From assembly GCF_900156745.1 (NCBI RefSeq), contig NZ_LT707065.1, positions 6,088,086 through 6,152,085 on the forward strand: a stretch of DNA of 64,000 nt. Direction: 5' to 3'. Made by a program: the position numbers and the translations under genes. Source of the DNA: Achromobacter sp. MFA1 R4 (GTDB lineage: Bacteria; Pseudomonadota; Gammaproteobacteria; Burkholderiales; Burkholderiaceae_B). The stretch's first letter is position 1. Every line of letters begins with the position of its first letter. This document shows, in pieces, positions 1 to 10,056 of this stretch. The notes beneath the pieces are model-generated. The model was not told the DNA's origin and ran no database searches. It saw only the letters and a list, made by a program, of their open reading frames with translations.

Positions 1-395
1 TGCGCGACCTCGGTGGCCGAAGGCAGCCCGCACTTGTTGTGCGTGACGTCCAGATAGGCCTCGTCGAGCGACAGGGGTTCGATCAGGTCGGTATGGCGGG
101 CGAAGATCTGCCGGACCTGGCGCGACACGGCCCGGTAGCGGTTGAAATCGGGCGGCACGTAGATCGCGTGCGGACAAAGGCGCTCCGCCTTGATGGCGGA
201 CATCGCTGAATGGATGCCGTAGCGCCGCGCCTCATAAGAGGCCGCGCACACGACCGAGCGCGGTCCGGTCCAGGCCACCACCACCGGCTTGCCGCGCAGT
301 TCGGGGTTGTCGCGCTGCTCCACCGACGCATAGAAAGCGTCCATGTCCACATGCACGATCTTGCGCTGGGAACGCGCAGTCTCCTGCCCCGTCAT
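1..395 (-). CDS. dinB: DNA polymerase IV (DinB), 5' part, cut by the window edge
   Basis: Y-family translesion polymerase that copies past damaged template bases. The 131 codons visible start at the ATG at 395 and run off the left edge, so only the N-terminal palm and fingers are present. The first catalytic metal site ([13 protein letters not shown]) and the second acidic motif ([11 protein letters not shown]), with its Asp-Glu pair, are both visible, and the Phe after DMDA is the usual steric-gate position. The next gene is transcribed divergently, 75 bp away. Identification is firm; completeness cannot be judged. Confidence 0.93.
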   Translation of the reverse strand, partial: MTGQETARSQRKIVHVDMDAFYASVEQRDNPELRGKPVVVAWTGPRSVVCAASYEARRYGIHSAMSAIKAERLCPHAIYVPPDFNRYRAVSRQVRQIFARHTDLIEPLSLDEAYLDVTHNKCGLPSATEVA

Positions 396-470
396 GGCCT
401 CAATCCCGTGGCAAAAACATATATTATGACCGGCGACAATCCGCTACCCATTCCCGCACACGACGGTTCC

Positions 471-890
471 ATGACTGCATCCGCCCCCACAACCGACTAC
501 TTCGGCCTGACGATTCCCTTCATGCATTTCATTGGCCTGGTGCCCGAAAGCATCGCGCCGGCCTATGCCCGCACGACGCTGCCCTGGCGCGAAGACCTCA
601 CCAACAGCCGCGGCGACGTGCACGGCGGCACGCTGATGAGCGTCCTGGATTTCACGTTGAGCGCCGCGGCGCGCGGGTCCGCGGACGCCACCGAAGGCAT
701 GGCCACGATAGACATGAACACCACCTTCCTGTCCCCGGGCACGGGCGACCTGGTGATCGAAGCGCGCTGCCTGCGCCGCGGCGCGTCCATCGCCTTCTGC
801 GAGGGCGACATCCGGCGCGCCGACGGCGAACTGGTGGCGCGCGCCACCGCCACCTTCAAGATCATCCGCCGCCGTCCGGGCGGCGACTGA
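471..890 (+). CDS. PaaI-type hotdog-fold acyl-CoA thioesterase
   Basis: Predicted 139-residue cytosolic thioesterase of the hotdog fold, hydrolysing an acyl- or aryl-CoA. The family signature is visible in the segment [18 protein letters not shown], where the HGG turn precedes the central helix, and in the later [10 protein letters not shown] strand. I chose the ATG at 471, which gives the usual family length. An in-frame ATG at 426 would add 15 residues, and neither has a convincing Shine-Dalgarno. It is divergent from dinB. The true substrate cannot be read from sequence. Confidence 0.85.
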   Translation: MTASAPTTDYFGLTIPFMHFIGLVPESIAPAYARTTLPWREDLTNSRGDVHGGTLMSVLDFTLSAAARGSADATEGMATIDMNTTFLSPGTGDLVIEARCLRRGASIAFCEGDIRRADGELVARATATFKIIRRRPGGD

Positions 891-925
891 CCCAGACCGA
901 CCCAGACTGATCCAGCGCGCGCGCC

Positions 926-1381
926 TTACTTCGGCAGGTCGCGCGACGGCTTGACGGGCGGACGCGGGTCCAGCGGCATGTAGGTGCTGCACGACACCAG
1001 GCCGTAATACACCGCGTCCTGCATCGCACGCATGGCGGCCGCGTCCCAGGTGCCCTTGCCCCACATCACGATGCGCACGTCCGTGGATTTTGCCCCCAGC
1101 GATTTCAGGTCGACGCGCGACATCTCGCGGTCCGAATAAGGGGCCAGCACGCGCACCACGCCGGACTGCGCGCTTTCGTTCAGGTCGGACACCACGCGGT
1201 AGGCATTGTCGGTGCTGCGCAGGCAGGCGTTGGACTGGCGGATGACCGCATCGTAGGCGTCCTTGAAGGCCACCGGCGCCTTGAATTCGCTGTGCGGCGA
1301 CGAGCCGTCCTGCGAAATGCCCATCGAGCAGCCAGCCAGCCCCAGGGCCAGCGCCGATGCCGCGACCAGATTCCTGTACAT
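926..1381 (-). CDS. Predicted lipoprotein of unknown function
   Basis: A 151-residue protein with a lipoprotein signal peptide: MYRN, a short hydrophobic stretch, then the lipobox LAGC with Cys at residue 18. A GGAG sits a few bases before the ATG at 1381. The mature part is soluble-looking with three further Cys residues and a segment resembling a nucleotide/phosphate-independent periplasmic fold; I recognise no family. It is divergent from the S9 peptidase lipoprotein across about 210 bp. It is probably inserted in the inner or outer membrane facing the periplasm. Confidence 0.75.
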   Translation of the reverse strand: MYRNLVAASALALGLAGCSMGISQDGSSPHSEFKAPVAFKDAYDAVIRQSNACLRSTDNAYRVVSDLNESAQSGVVRVLAPYSDREMSRVDLKSLGAKSTDVRIVMWGKGTWDAAAMRAMQDAVYYGLVSCSTYMPLDPRPPVKPSRDLPK

Positions 1382-1593
1382 GTAAATCTCCAGAAGAATT
1401 GCCGCGATTATCCCGCAAACGGCCTGGCGGGATAAGTGGGGCCGGTTCGACACCCTTTGCGCGGCTATGGCATTATCGACGAGCCGCCGGGACCGGCCCG
1501 CCGCAGCGCCGCCACTGGCGCGCGTGCGTCCGCGTGCGCCCCTTCGTCCCGCGCGTCCCCTGCAACGCGGATCGTCACCACGGAGGGTTTCCC

Positions 1594-3510
1594 TTGTTCT
1601 CATTCCTGCGCACCGTCCTGACCGCCGGCATCGTCGGCGCCACCCTGGGTGCCTGCGCCACGCAGCCGCCTCCCCGCGCCTATCCCCTGAAAGACTTCTT
1701 CCGCAATCCGGAACGCGGATTTTTCCGGCTGTCCGACGACGGCCAGACGCTGGCCTTCATGCAGCCCACCAGCGTGGACGGCCATCCCGCCCGCATGAAC
1801 ATCTTTGTGCAGCCCCTGCAGGGCAGCCAGCTCGTGGGCGAACCGCGGCAACTGACCCGCGAGACCGCGCGCGACATCAGCGCCTACTTCTGGAAGGGCG
1901 CGGACGTGGTGCTCTACCAGAAGGATTTCGGCGGAGACGAGAACTTCCACGTGCTGGCCGTCGACGCGAAGACGGGCAAGATCACCGACCTGACGCCCTA
2001 CGAGGGCGTGCGCGCGGGCATCGAGGACGACCTCGAAGACGATCCCGACCACGTGCTGATCAGCCACAACCAGCGCAACCCCGAGGTGTTCGACGTCTAC
2101 CGCGTCAACGTGCACACTGGCGCGGCCGTGCTGGTGGCCCAGAACCCCGGCAACATCGTGGGCTGGCAGACGGACCACGCAGGCAAGGTGCGCGCCGCCA
2201 TCGCAAGCGACGGCCTGAACACCACCCTGCTCTACCGCGACGACGAAGCGTCCGAGTTCCGCCCCCTCATCACCACCGACTACCGCACCAGCGTCAGCCC
2301 GGCCTTCTTCACCTTCGACGACAAGAAGTTCTACGCCCTGAGCAACCGCGGGCGCGACAAGCTGTCCCTGGTCATCATCGACCCCGCCAATCCGGACGCC
2401 GAGGAAGTCATCTTCACGCCGGCCGAGGTCGACCTGGACGGCGCGGCGTTCTCGCGCAAGCGCCGCGTGCTGACCGTGGCGTCCTACCAGACGGACAAGC
2501 CGCAGTACCGCTTCTTCGACGCCGAGACCGAGGCCCTGTACCGCACCCTGTCCAAGCGCCTGGATGGCTATGACATCGCCATCCAGGGCGGCAACCGCGA
2601 CGAGAACAAATTCATCGTCGCCGCGTACAACGACCGCACGCCCGGCGCGCGCTACATCTACGACGCCGTGGCCGGCACCCTGACCAAGCTGGCCGACCTG
2701 AACCCCGCCATCCCCGAGAAAGACATGTCGCGGGTGCAGCCCATCAGCTACCAGAGCCGCGACGGCAGGACCATCCATGGCTACCTGACACTGCCGGCGG
2801 GCCGCCCGCCCAAGAACCTGGCCTGCGTCGTGAACCCGCACGGCGGACCCTGGGCGCGCGACGGCTGGGGCTACAACCCCGAAGTGCAGTTCCTCGCCAA
2901 CCGCGGGTTCTGCGTGCTGCAGATGAACTTCCGCGGGTCCACGGGCTACGGCCGCGACTTCTGGGAGGCCGGCTTCGGGCAATGGGGCCTGAAGATGCAG
3001 GACGACATCACGGACGGCGTGCAATGGCTGGTCGAGCAAGGCATCGCCGACCCCGCGCGCATCGGCATCTATGGCGCAAGCTACGGCGGCTATGCGACGC
3101 TGGCGGGCGTCGCATTCACGCCGGATCTGTACGCGGCGGCGGTCGACTACGTGGGCGTGTCCAACCTCTTCACGTTCATGAAGTCCATTCCGCCCTACTG
3201 GAAGCCGATGCTGGACAAGATGCACGACATGGTTGGAGACCCCGTGCGCGATCGCGACCGCCTGACCGCGACCTCGCCCGCGCTGCATGCGGACCGCATC
3301 AAGACGCCGCTCTTCGTGGCGCAGGGCGCCAAGGACCCGCGCGTGAACAAGGACGAAAGCGATCAGATGGTGTCCGCGCTAAAGGCCCGCGGGGTGGACG
3401 TGGAATACATGGTCAAGGACAACGAAGGCCACGGCTTTCACAACGACGAGAACAAGTTCGAGTTCTACGAGGCCATGGAGAAGTTCCTGACGGAACACCT
3501 CAAGCCGTAG
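1594..3510 (+). CDS. S9-family prolyl oligopeptidase-like peptidase, lipoprotein
   Basis: A 638-residue serine peptidase/acyl hydrolase. I place the start at TTG 1594 because GGAGGG lies six bases upstream, and this start gives a clean lipoprotein signal peptide with lipobox LGAC (Cys21). The first half is a WD/beta-propeller-like region; the second is an alpha/beta hydrolase with nucleophile Ser496 in GASYGGYA, a likely Asp581 (AKDPR) and His613 (NEGHGF). It is expected to trim peptides in the periplasm, anchored by lipid. An upstream in-frame ATG would give an N-terminus with no sense as a signal. Confidence 0.9.
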   Translation: MFSFLRTVLTAGIVGATLGACATQPPPRAYPLKDFFRNPERGFFRLSDDGQTLAFMQPTSVDGHPARMNIFVQPLQGSQLVGEPRQLTRETARDISAYFWKGADVVLYQKDFGGDENFHVLAVDAKTGKITDLTPYEGVRAGIEDDLEDDPDHVLISHNQRNPEVFDVYRVNVHTGAAVLVAQNPGNIVGWQTDHAGKVRAAIASDGLNTTLLYRDDEASEFRPLITTDYRTSVSPAFFTFDDKKFYALSNRGRDKLSLVIIDPANPDAEEVIFTPAEVDLDGAAFSRKRRVLTVASYQTDKPQYRFFDAETEALYRTLSKRLDGYDIAIQGGNRDENKFIVAAYNDRTPGARYIYDAVAGTLTKLADLNPAIPEKDMSRVQPISYQSRDGRTIHGYLTLPAGRPPKNLACVVNPHGGPWARDGWGYNPEVQFLANRGFCVLQMNFRGSTGYGRDFWEAGFGQWGLKMQDDITDGVQWLVEQGIADPARIGIYGASYGGYATLAGVAFTPDLYAAAVDYVGVSNLFTFMKSIPPYWKPMLDKMHDMVGDPVRDRDRLTATSPALHADRIKTPLFVAQGAKDPRVNKDESDQMVSALKARGVDVEYMVKDNEGHGFHNDENKFEFYEAMEKFLTEHLKP

Positions 3511-4732
3511 TCCCTGCCGTTTCCTCGTTCAGGGCCAGCGGGGCGGCGGCCATCTGGCCGCTGCCCGCGCGGACCTGGCCGCGACCGCTCCAGGCCATTT
3601 CCACGCGGTCGCGCCCCTGGGCCTTGGCCTGGTACAGCGCCAGGTCGGCCCGCGCCAGGATGCCGTCGGCGCTGTCGCCCGGCTGGTAGGACGCCAGCCC
3701 GCCGCTCGTGGTCATCTGCACTTCCAGCCCCTGCAGGTACAAGGGCGTGTCGCGCAAGGCATCGCACACGCGCTGCGCCTGCACCAGCGCCCGCGCCGGA
3801 TCGCAGTCGTACATCAGCAGCACGAATTCCTCGCCGCCCAGCCGGCCGAAGCGGTCGCTCGAACGCACCGCGTTCTGCACCACCTGCGCGAAGTGGCGCA
3901 GCGCGGTATCACCCGCCGCGTGGCCATAGCGGTCGTTGATGGACTTGAAGTGGTCGATGTCCAGCACCAGCACGGCCAGCTTGCCGCCGGTGCGCTCGGC
4001 CCGCAGGAGCTCGCGCTCCAGCTCGTCCATGATGCTGCGGCGGGAGTACGCGTGCGTCAGGCTGTCGAACGTCAGCGCGGCCTGCATTTTTTCCGCCTGG
4101 CTCGTCTGGATCATGAAGAGCAGCGCGAGGAACAGACCCGGCACCGTCACCGACCCGCAGACGATGAAAAAGAGTCCCCAGGCCGACGGCTGCAGCAGCG
4201 ACACGGCCGTGTCCACGCCGGCGCCATAGACATACACGCGCAGGGCATGCAGACCCACCAGGCCGAAGAACGCCAGCAACAGGTAGAGCACCACGCCGCG
4301 CGCCTGGAACTGGCGGCGCTGCCGGAAAATGACCACGCCCGTCGCCGACATCAGCACGCAGGTATAGACCGAATACAGCAACATCCGCAGCACCAGGCTG
4401 TCGTTGCGGTACAGCAGCAGCGCAAAGCCGACCGTGCTGAGCGAGCACAGCACGGTCGTGCGCAGCACATGCGGGCGCAGGCCGAAAAACTGCCGCACGC
4501 CCACATACACGAGCGCGGCGGAACAGGCCCAGGCCGCGTTCGACACCATCACATAGGCTGCGGGCGGAATGATGTCGGCGGATGCGTAGGCCAGCAGGGA
4601 CAGCACGGCAAGCGCGTTGGCCGCCATGAACGCGGGCACGCCGTCGACGCCGCGGCCGTGAAACGGAAGCAGCAACGGAAGCGCCAGGGCCGTCGCCAGG
4701 CCCCACATCAGGAAAAACAGGCTAGTCGTCAT
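3500..4732 (-). CDS. Membrane-bound GGDEF diguanylate cyclase
   Basis: A 410-residue enzyme predicted to make cyclic di-GMP from two GTP. The N-terminal ~190 residues are hydrophobic, with roughly six membrane segments acting as sensor and anchor; a GGDEF domain follows. The active-site loop is GGEEF at residues 299-303, a functional variant. Five residues before it is RSSD, a match to the RxxD product-inhibition site, so feedback control is likely. Its 3' end overlaps the convergent peptidase gene by 11 bp. No EAL domain is present. Confidence 0.92.
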   Translation of the reverse strand: MTTSLFFLMWGLATALALPLLLPFHGRGVDGVPAFMAANALAVLSLLAYASADIIPPAAYVMVSNAAWACSAALVYVGVRQFFGLRPHVLRTTVLCSLSTVGFALLLYRNDSLVLRMLLYSVYTCVLMSATGVVIFRQRRQFQARGVVLYLLLAFFGLVGLHALRVYVYGAGVDTAVSLLQPSAWGLFFIVCGSVTVPGLFLALLFMIQTSQAEKMQAALTFDSLTHAYSRRSIMDELERELLRAERTGGKLAVLVLDIDHFKSINDRYGHAAGDTALRHFAQVVQNAVRSSDRFGRLGGEEFVLLMYDCDPARALVQAQRVCDALRDTPLYLQGLEVQMTTSGGLASYQPGDSADGILARADLALYQAKAQGRDRVEMAWSGRGQVRAGSGQMAAAPLALNEETAGTTA

Positions 4733-5067
4733 GGTGTATGCCGGCCCAGGCCTTCTGGGCCTGCCCCGCCTTTGGGAACTGCTGTTGCACTGGGTTCGCA
4801 CTAGAAAACGCGTTACAAGCAAGCATTTTTGATGCTTTTTGTTACCAGAACGGCGAAAAGACGACCACGCGCGCTCACCCTGGGCGGCGCGCGTCTATTC
4901 GTCTGGAACCTTTACAGCCCGCGCCAGGACGATCGCACGGCTTGCAACAAAGAATACGCCAAGCCGATGGCTTGGTGACGGCCACTTTGCAGTAATTGAC
5001 AGTTAACTTGCGCAAAAAACCGCAAATTTTGCAGGGCGACGGCGTGGGCCTACCGGAAAACCCGCAT
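4733..5067. other. Gene-free gap between MFS pump and GGDEF gene
   Basis: About 335 bp without a supported gene. It should hold the promoter of the diguanylate cyclase (minus strand). A 7-bp hairpin (ggcccag/ctgggcc, 4743-4761) lies about ten bases upstream of the cyclase ATG and could mask its weak ribosome binding site. A short aagcat/atgctt hairpin followed by T residues (4821-4840) is a weak plus-strand terminator candidate. The centre is AT-richer than the surroundings. Confidence 0.5.
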
Positions 5068-6306
5068 TCAGGCGCGCGGGCGCGCGCCCCGCGGCAGCAG
5101 GATGGCCACCACGCCCAGCAGCGGCAGATAGGCGCAGACCTGGTAGACATAGGCGATGCTGGTGGCATCGGCCAGCTTGCCCAGCGCGGCGGCGCCCAGG
5201 CCGCCCATACCGAAGGCGAAGCCGAAGAAAAGCCCCGCGATCATGCCGACCTTGCCCGGAACCAGCTCCTGGGCATAGACCACGATCGCGGAAAACGCCG
5301 ACGCCAGCACCACGCCAATGATCACGACCAGCACGCCCGTCCAGAAAAGGTCGGCGTGCGGCAGCAGCAGCGTAAAGGGCGCGACGCCCAGGATCGACAC
5401 CCAGATGACGATCTTGCGGCCGATGCGGTCCCCGACCGGTCCGCCCACCACCGTGCCCACCGCCACGGCGGCCAGGAACAGGAAGAGATAAAGCTGCGCC
5501 TCGCGCACCGACAGCGCGAACTTGTCGATCAGGTAGAACGTGAAGTAGCTGTTCAGGCTGGCCAGGTAGAAGTACTTGGAAAACACCAGCACGCCCAGGA
5601 CGCCCAAGGCCCCCAGCACCTGCTTGCGCGACAGCCCGTTATCCGCGCCGTCGCGGCGCGCGCGCGGCTTGAGCAGCACGCGGTTGGCGGCATACCAGCG
5701 CCCGATCCGCATCAACACGACGATGCCGAACAGCGCCGCCAGCGAGAACCACGCCACGCTGCCCTGGCCGTGCGGAATGATGAAAAGCGCCGCCAGCAGC
5801 GGCCCCAGCGCCGACCCCACATTGCCGCCCACCTGGAACAGCGACTGCGCCAGCCCGTGCCGCCCCCCCGAGGCCATGCGCGCCACGCGCGAGGACTCCG
5901 GATGGAACACCGACGAGCCCGTGCCCACCAGCACCGCCGCCGCCAGCAGCCAGCCGAAGGACGGCGCCATCGACAGCATCAGCAACCCCGCCAGCGTAAA
6001 GCCCATGCCCACGGGCAGCGAGTACGGCTTGGGATGCCGGTCGGTGTAGAAGCCGATGAACGGCTGCAGCAACGAGGCGGCGAGCTGGTAGACCAGCGTG
6101 ATCAGCCCGATCTGCGTGAACGTCAGGCTGAACGAATCCTTGAGCATGGGATAGATGGCGAGCAGGATCGACTGGATCATGTCGTTCATCAGATGCGCCA
6201 CGCTGATCGCGCCCAGCACCTTGAAGGCCGTGGACGGATCGGACGCGGGAGCGGCGGCGGCAGGAGCGGCGGGGATGGCGGCGGCGGGATTCTGGGCGGA
6301 GTTCAT
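5068..6306 (-). CDS. MFS efflux transporter, fosmidomycin-resistance (Fsr) type
   Basis: A 412-residue inner-membrane antiporter with about twelve membrane segments. The segments AHLMNDMIQSILLAIYP and HPESSRVARMASGGRHGL are characteristic of the Fsr subgroup, which exports fosmidomycin and other compounds. Before the first helix there is a low-complexity Ala/Pro stretch of about 20 residues. I used the ATG at 6306; the Shine-Dalgarno is weak. It is divergent from an AraC-type regulator, which is a typical local-control arrangement. The actual substrate is unknown. Confidence 0.9.
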   Translation of the reverse strand: MNSAQNPAAAIPAAPAAAAPASDPSTAFKVLGAISVAHLMNDMIQSILLAIYPMLKDSFSLTFTQIGLITLVYQLAASLLQPFIGFYTDRHPKPYSLPVGMGFTLAGLLMLSMAPSFGWLLAAAVLVGTGSSVFHPESSRVARMASGGRHGLAQSLFQVGGNVGSALGPLLAALFIIPHGQGSVAWFSLAALFGIVVLMRIGRWYAANRVLLKPRARRDGADNGLSRKQVLGALGVLGVLVFSKYFYLASLNSYFTFYLIDKFALSVREAQLYLFLFLAAVAVGTVVGGPVGDRIGRKIVIWVSILGVAPFTLLLPHADLFWTGVLVVIIGVVLASAFSAIVVYAQELVPGKVGMIAGLFFGFAFGMGGLGAAALGKLADATSIAYVYQVCAYLPLLGVVAILLPRGARPRA

Positions 6307-6496
6307 GGAGCGCCTGCGAGAGGAATGGGCCAGCGGGGAATGAATCACCGGGGGACGGACCAGCCGGTCCCCGGAATCAGCCGTCAGTGTAGAAATCCGG
6401 TCGCAAAGCGATCTGCCAATTTCCGTCGGCAAAGTGACAAAATAGGCCAGCCGCGCTTTCAGGCATCCCGCTCATCCTTTCGTCGGAAGTGACATC

Positions 6497-7330
6497 ATGG
6501 CCGCCCGTCCCGCCCTCGTGCGCGATCCTGCCCGCAGCATTGACGCGCAGGACTACCAGCACCGCCCCCGCGTGGTCACCGCGATGGCCAAGGAGTTTGC
6601 CGCCGGCGCGCAGACCGGCTCGCACTCGCACCCGCGCGCCCAGCTCATCTATGCGGTTGACGGCGTCATGCGGGTCACCACGCCCAGCGGCTTCTGGGCG
6701 CTGCCGCCGCTGCGCGCACTCTGGGTGCCTGCCGGCGTGCCGCATGGCGTGGACATGGTGGGCGCGGTCTCCATGCGTTCGCTCTACATCCAGGCCGACG
6801 CGGCCCGGGATTATTGGCCGCAATGCCAGGTGATCGAGGTCAGCGGCCTGCTGCGCGAGCTGATCCTGGCGCTGACCGCCGAACCCATCGACTACCCGCT
6901 GGGGGGACGGAGCGAACAGATCGCCGCGCTGATCCTCGCGGAACTGGCGGCCGCGCGCGTCGTGCCCATCCAGATACCCTGGCCGCGCGACCGGCGCCTG
7001 CAGGCCATCTGCGCGGCCATCCTGGACCAGCCCGGCCTGCAGCGCGGCATCGAAGACTGGGGTAGCGAGGTCGGCGCCAGCGCCCGCACGCTGATCCGCC
7101 TGTTCCAGTCCGAGCTGGGCCTCAATTACCGGCAATGGGTGCAGCAGGTGCGGCTGGCCGATGCGGTCTGCCGGCTGTCGCTGGGCGTGCCGGTGGCGCG
7201 CATCGCGTCGGACCTGGGCTACCGCAGCGCCAGCGCATTCTCGGCCATGTTCCACCGCGCGCTGGGCGCACCGCCCCACCGCTACCTGCAATCCGTCCCC
7301 GGCGTGACCAGAAACCTGAACGAAAGCTGA
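6497..7330 (+). CDS. AraC-family regulator with N-terminal cupin sensor
   Basis: A 277-residue transcription factor. Residues ~20-100 form a cupin-type sensor (SHSHPRAQLIY; WVPAGVPHGVD). The C-terminal ~100 residues hold two helix-turn-helix motifs of the AraC type, the second in IASDLGYRSASAFSAMFHRALG. GGAAG precedes the ATG at 6497. It is divergent from the MFS exporter, with 190 bp between the starts, so it probably controls that pump and itself in response to a small ligand, like other AraC/MFS pairs such as NimR/NimT. Ligand unknown. Confidence 0.9.
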   Translation: MAARPALVRDPARSIDAQDYQHRPRVVTAMAKEFAAGAQTGSHSHPRAQLIYAVDGVMRVTTPSGFWALPPLRALWVPAGVPHGVDMVGAVSMRSLYIQADAARDYWPQCQVIEVSGLLRELILALTAEPIDYPLGGRSEQIAALILAELAAARVVPIQIPWPRDRRLQAICAAILDQPGLQRGIEDWGSEVGASARTLIRLFQSELGLNYRQWVQQVRLADAVCRLSLGVPVARIASDLGYRSASAFSAMFHRALGAPPHRYLQSVPGVTRNLNES

Positions 7331-7415
7331 ACCCCTCGGGCACAGCCAGATTTCGTTACCGAAACCTTATCGGGCCCTGGGCGGTCTATACCGTTCTGCC
7401 CTAGAATCGCCTGCA

Positions 7416-10037
7416 ATGAGCAATCCCCAGCAATCCTCCGCCACCCCGGGCGGCAAATCGGGCCTTCCCTGGAAACCTCTCCTGGTCAAAGCGGGCATCG
7501 CCGCGGCCGGCGCAGCCCTGTGCGGCGCCGTCCTGCTCGGCCTCGCGCTCGCCCTGGCGTGGCCCAGCCTGCCCGACCTGCACGCGATGACCGACTACCG
7601 GCCGCGCGTGCCGCTGCGCGTCTATACCGCCGACAAGGTGCTGATCGGCGAGTACGGCGAAGAACACCGCAACGTGCTGCGCTTCGATGAAATCCCCCCC
7701 GTGATGCGGCAGGCCGTGCTGGCGGCCGAGGACGACCGTTTCTACAGCCACGGCGGCGTCGATTGGATGGGCGTGGCGCGCGCCGTGCTGACCAACATCG
7801 TCAAGGGCTCCAAGTCCCAGGGCGGCAGCACGATCACCATGCAGGTCGCGCGCAACTTCTACCTGTCGTCGGAAAAGACGTACTCGCGCAAGTTCTACGA
7901 ACTGCTGCTGACGTTCAAGATCGAATCCGAGCTCACCAAGGACCAGATCCTCGAGCTCTACATGAACCAGATCTACCTGGGCCATCGGGCCTATGGATTC
8001 GCGGCCGCCTCGCGCACGTACTTCGGCAAGCCGCTGTCCGAGGTCACCCCGGCCGAAGCCGCCATGCTGGCCGGCATTCCGAAGGCGCCGTCGCGCTTCA
8101 ATCCCATCACCAACTTCCCGCGCGCGGAGATCCGGCAGCACTACGTGCTGGGCCGCATGAAGACGCTGGGTTACCTGACGCCGGAGCAGACCGACGAGGC
8201 CCTGAAACAGCGCCTCACGATCCGCGGCACCGAGGGCGGCAGCGCGCGCGGCTTCGCGGTGCACGGCGACTATCCGGCCGAGCTGGCCCGCCAGCTGATG
8301 TACGGCATCTTCCAGGAAGACACCTACTCCAAGGGCATCGACGTCTACACCACCATCGACTCCAAGGCCCAGGAGGCCGCTTACCGCGCCGTGCGCGACG
8401 GCATCATCGACTACACGCGCCGCGCCGTCTATCCGGGCCCGGAAGAACAGGTCGACCTGCCCGACGGCGTGGAAAAGGACGCGCAGGCGCTCGACGAGAT
8501 CCTGGATGGCGTGCAGGAAAAGTCCCCCGACAGCGAAGACCTGCTCTCCGCCGTCGTGCTGGCCGCCAGTCCCACCGAAGTCACCGTCGCGCGCAGCGGG
8601 CGCGACATCATCACGATTTCGGACAAGAAGGCCCTGGCGGTCGTCGCCCGCGCGCTCAATCCCAAGGCCAGCGACAGCCAGCGCATCCGCCGCGGTTCCG
8701 TGGTCTACATCCACAAGAACGGCGACAACTGGGAGATCATCAACATGCCCGCGCTGCAGGCGGCGCTGGTGTCGATGGTGCCGCAGGATGGCGCCATCCG
8801 CGCCATGATCGGCGGGTTTGACTTCAACCGCGGCCATTTCAACCGCGTCACGCAGGCATGGCGCCAGCCGGGCTCCAACATCAAGCCCTTCGTCTATGCG
8901 GCCGCGCTGGAACGCGGCCTCACGCCCGCCACGCAGATCTCGGACCAGCCCTTCATGCTGACGGCCGAGCAGACCGGCTCCAAGGCGTGGCAACCCAAGA
9001 ACGACGGCAACAAATACGAGCCCATGCTGACCCTGCGCCAGGGGCTCATGCGTTCCAAGAACATGGTGTCGATCCGCATCCTGCAGGCCATTTCGCCGCA
9101 GTACGCGCAGGACTACCTGACGCGCTTCGGCTTTGACAAGTCGCGCTGGCCGGCCGTGCTGCCGCTCGCCCTGGGCGCGGGCGGCGCCACGCCGCTGCAG
9201 GTCGCCAACGGCTACAGCGTGTTTGCCAATGGCGGCTACCGCGTCACGCCCTATCTCATCGACCACGTCACCGACCGCTCCGGCAACGTGCTGATGCAGG
9301 CGCAGCCCGTCGTGGCCGGCGACGCCCAGGCGCGCGCCATCGACCCGCGCACCGCCTGGGTCATGGACGACATCCTGCGCGACGTCACCGTCAACGGCAC
9401 GGCCGCGCGCGCGCACCAGGTGCTCAAGCGCAACGACATCGGCGGCAAGACCGGCACCACGAACGACGCCGTGGACGTCTGGTTCTCGGGCTTCACGCCC
9501 ACCCTGGCCACCACCGTGTGGATGGGCTTTGACCAGCCCAAGTCGCTGGGCACCAATGAATTCGGCAGCGGCCTGGCGCTGAGCACCTGGCTGGATTACA
9601 TGCAGCCGGTCCTCAAGGGCGTGCCCGAAGCCAAGCCCGCGCCGCGCCCCGACGGCCTGCTGGTGGACAACGGCGAGTACTACTTCTCCGAGTTCCCGCC
9701 CGGGCAGGCGGTCGCCTCGCTGGACCTCTCCTCGGGCGACGCGCTGACCGACTTCCTGAACAACAACCGTTCGACTGACGGCGTCGACACCTCGGTCAAG
9801 CCGCTGCCCCCCGGCGGCGCCGCCGCGCCCCAGGACAGCCCCATCCAGCCGCCCTTGATGCCGATTCCCGTGCCGCGCGCCGACAACGCCCTCGCCGCGC
9901 CGCCTGCCCAGGCCATTCCCGCTGGCGGCGGCGCCCCGGCGCAGGCCATCCCGGCCGCGGGCGCGCCCGCCGATCCGGACGGCGCACGCGCCAGCGCGGT
10001 CACCAGCCCGGGCACGGTGACGGCCCGGCCGCTTTAA
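7416..10037 (+). CDS. mrcA: Penicillin-binding protein 1A, bifunctional peptidoglycan synthase
   Basis: An 873-residue class A PBP that polymerises lipid II and crosslinks the peptide stems. After a short cytosolic tail there is one membrane anchor (about residues 27-50). The GT51 glycosyltransferase follows, with the catalytic Glu region EDDRFYSHGGVDW. The transpeptidase has Ser487-x-x-Lys490 (GSNIKPF), SKN (RSKNMVS) and Lys678-Thr-Gly. The C-terminal ~90 residues are a Pro/Ala-rich tail of low complexity. It ends at a strong intrinsic terminator. The gene appears monocistronic. Confidence 0.97.
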   Translation: MSNPQQSSATPGGKSGLPWKPLLVKAGIAAAGAALCGAVLLGLALALAWPSLPDLHAMTDYRPRVPLRVYTADKVLIGEYGEEHRNVLRFDEIPPVMRQAVLAAEDDRFYSHGGVDWMGVARAVLTNIVKGSKSQGGSTITMQVARNFYLSSEKTYSRKFYELLLTFKIESELTKDQILELYMNQIYLGHRAYGFAAASRTYFGKPLSEVTPAEAAMLAGIPKAPSRFNPITNFPRAEIRQHYVLGRMKTLGYLTPEQTDEALKQRLTIRGTEGGSARGFAVHGDYPAELARQLMYGIFQEDTYSKGIDVYTTIDSKAQEAAYRAVRDGIIDYTRRAVYPGPEEQVDLPDGVEKDAQALDEILDGVQEKSPDSEDLLSAVVLAASPTEVTVARSGRDIITISDKKALAVVARALNPKASDSQRIRRGSVVYIHKNGDNWEIINMPALQAALVSMVPQDGAIRAMIGGFDFNRGHFNRVTQAWRQPGSNIKPFVYAAALERGLTPATQISDQPFMLTAEQTGSKAWQPKNDGNKYEPMLTLRQGLMRSKNMVSIRILQAISPQYAQDYLTRFGFDKSRWPAVLPLALGAGGATPLQVANGYSVFANGGYRVTPYLIDHVTDRSGNVLMQAQPVVAGDAQARAIDPRTAWVMDDILRDVTVNGTAARAHQVLKRNDIGGKTGTTNDAVDVWFSGFTPTLATTVWMGFDQPKSLGTNEFGSGLALSTWLDYMQPVLKGVPEAKPAPRPDGLLVDNGEYYFSEFPPGQAVASLDLSSGDALTDFLNNNRSTDGVDTSVKPLPPGGAAAPQDSPIQPPLMPIPVPRADNALAAPPAQAIPAGGGAPAQAIPAAGAPADPDGARASAVTSPGTVTARPL

Positions 10038-10056
10038 CAGCGCCGCGCAACACGCA

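Noticed and set aside
4996..5067. TTGACA-like -35 at about 4997 on the plus strand
   Set aside because: No suitable -10 at 16-18 bases and no plus-strand gene downstream.
7401..9416. Minus-strand frame of 671 codons opposite mrcA
   Set aside because: Antisense artefact; mrcA has all its domain motifs in the plus strand.
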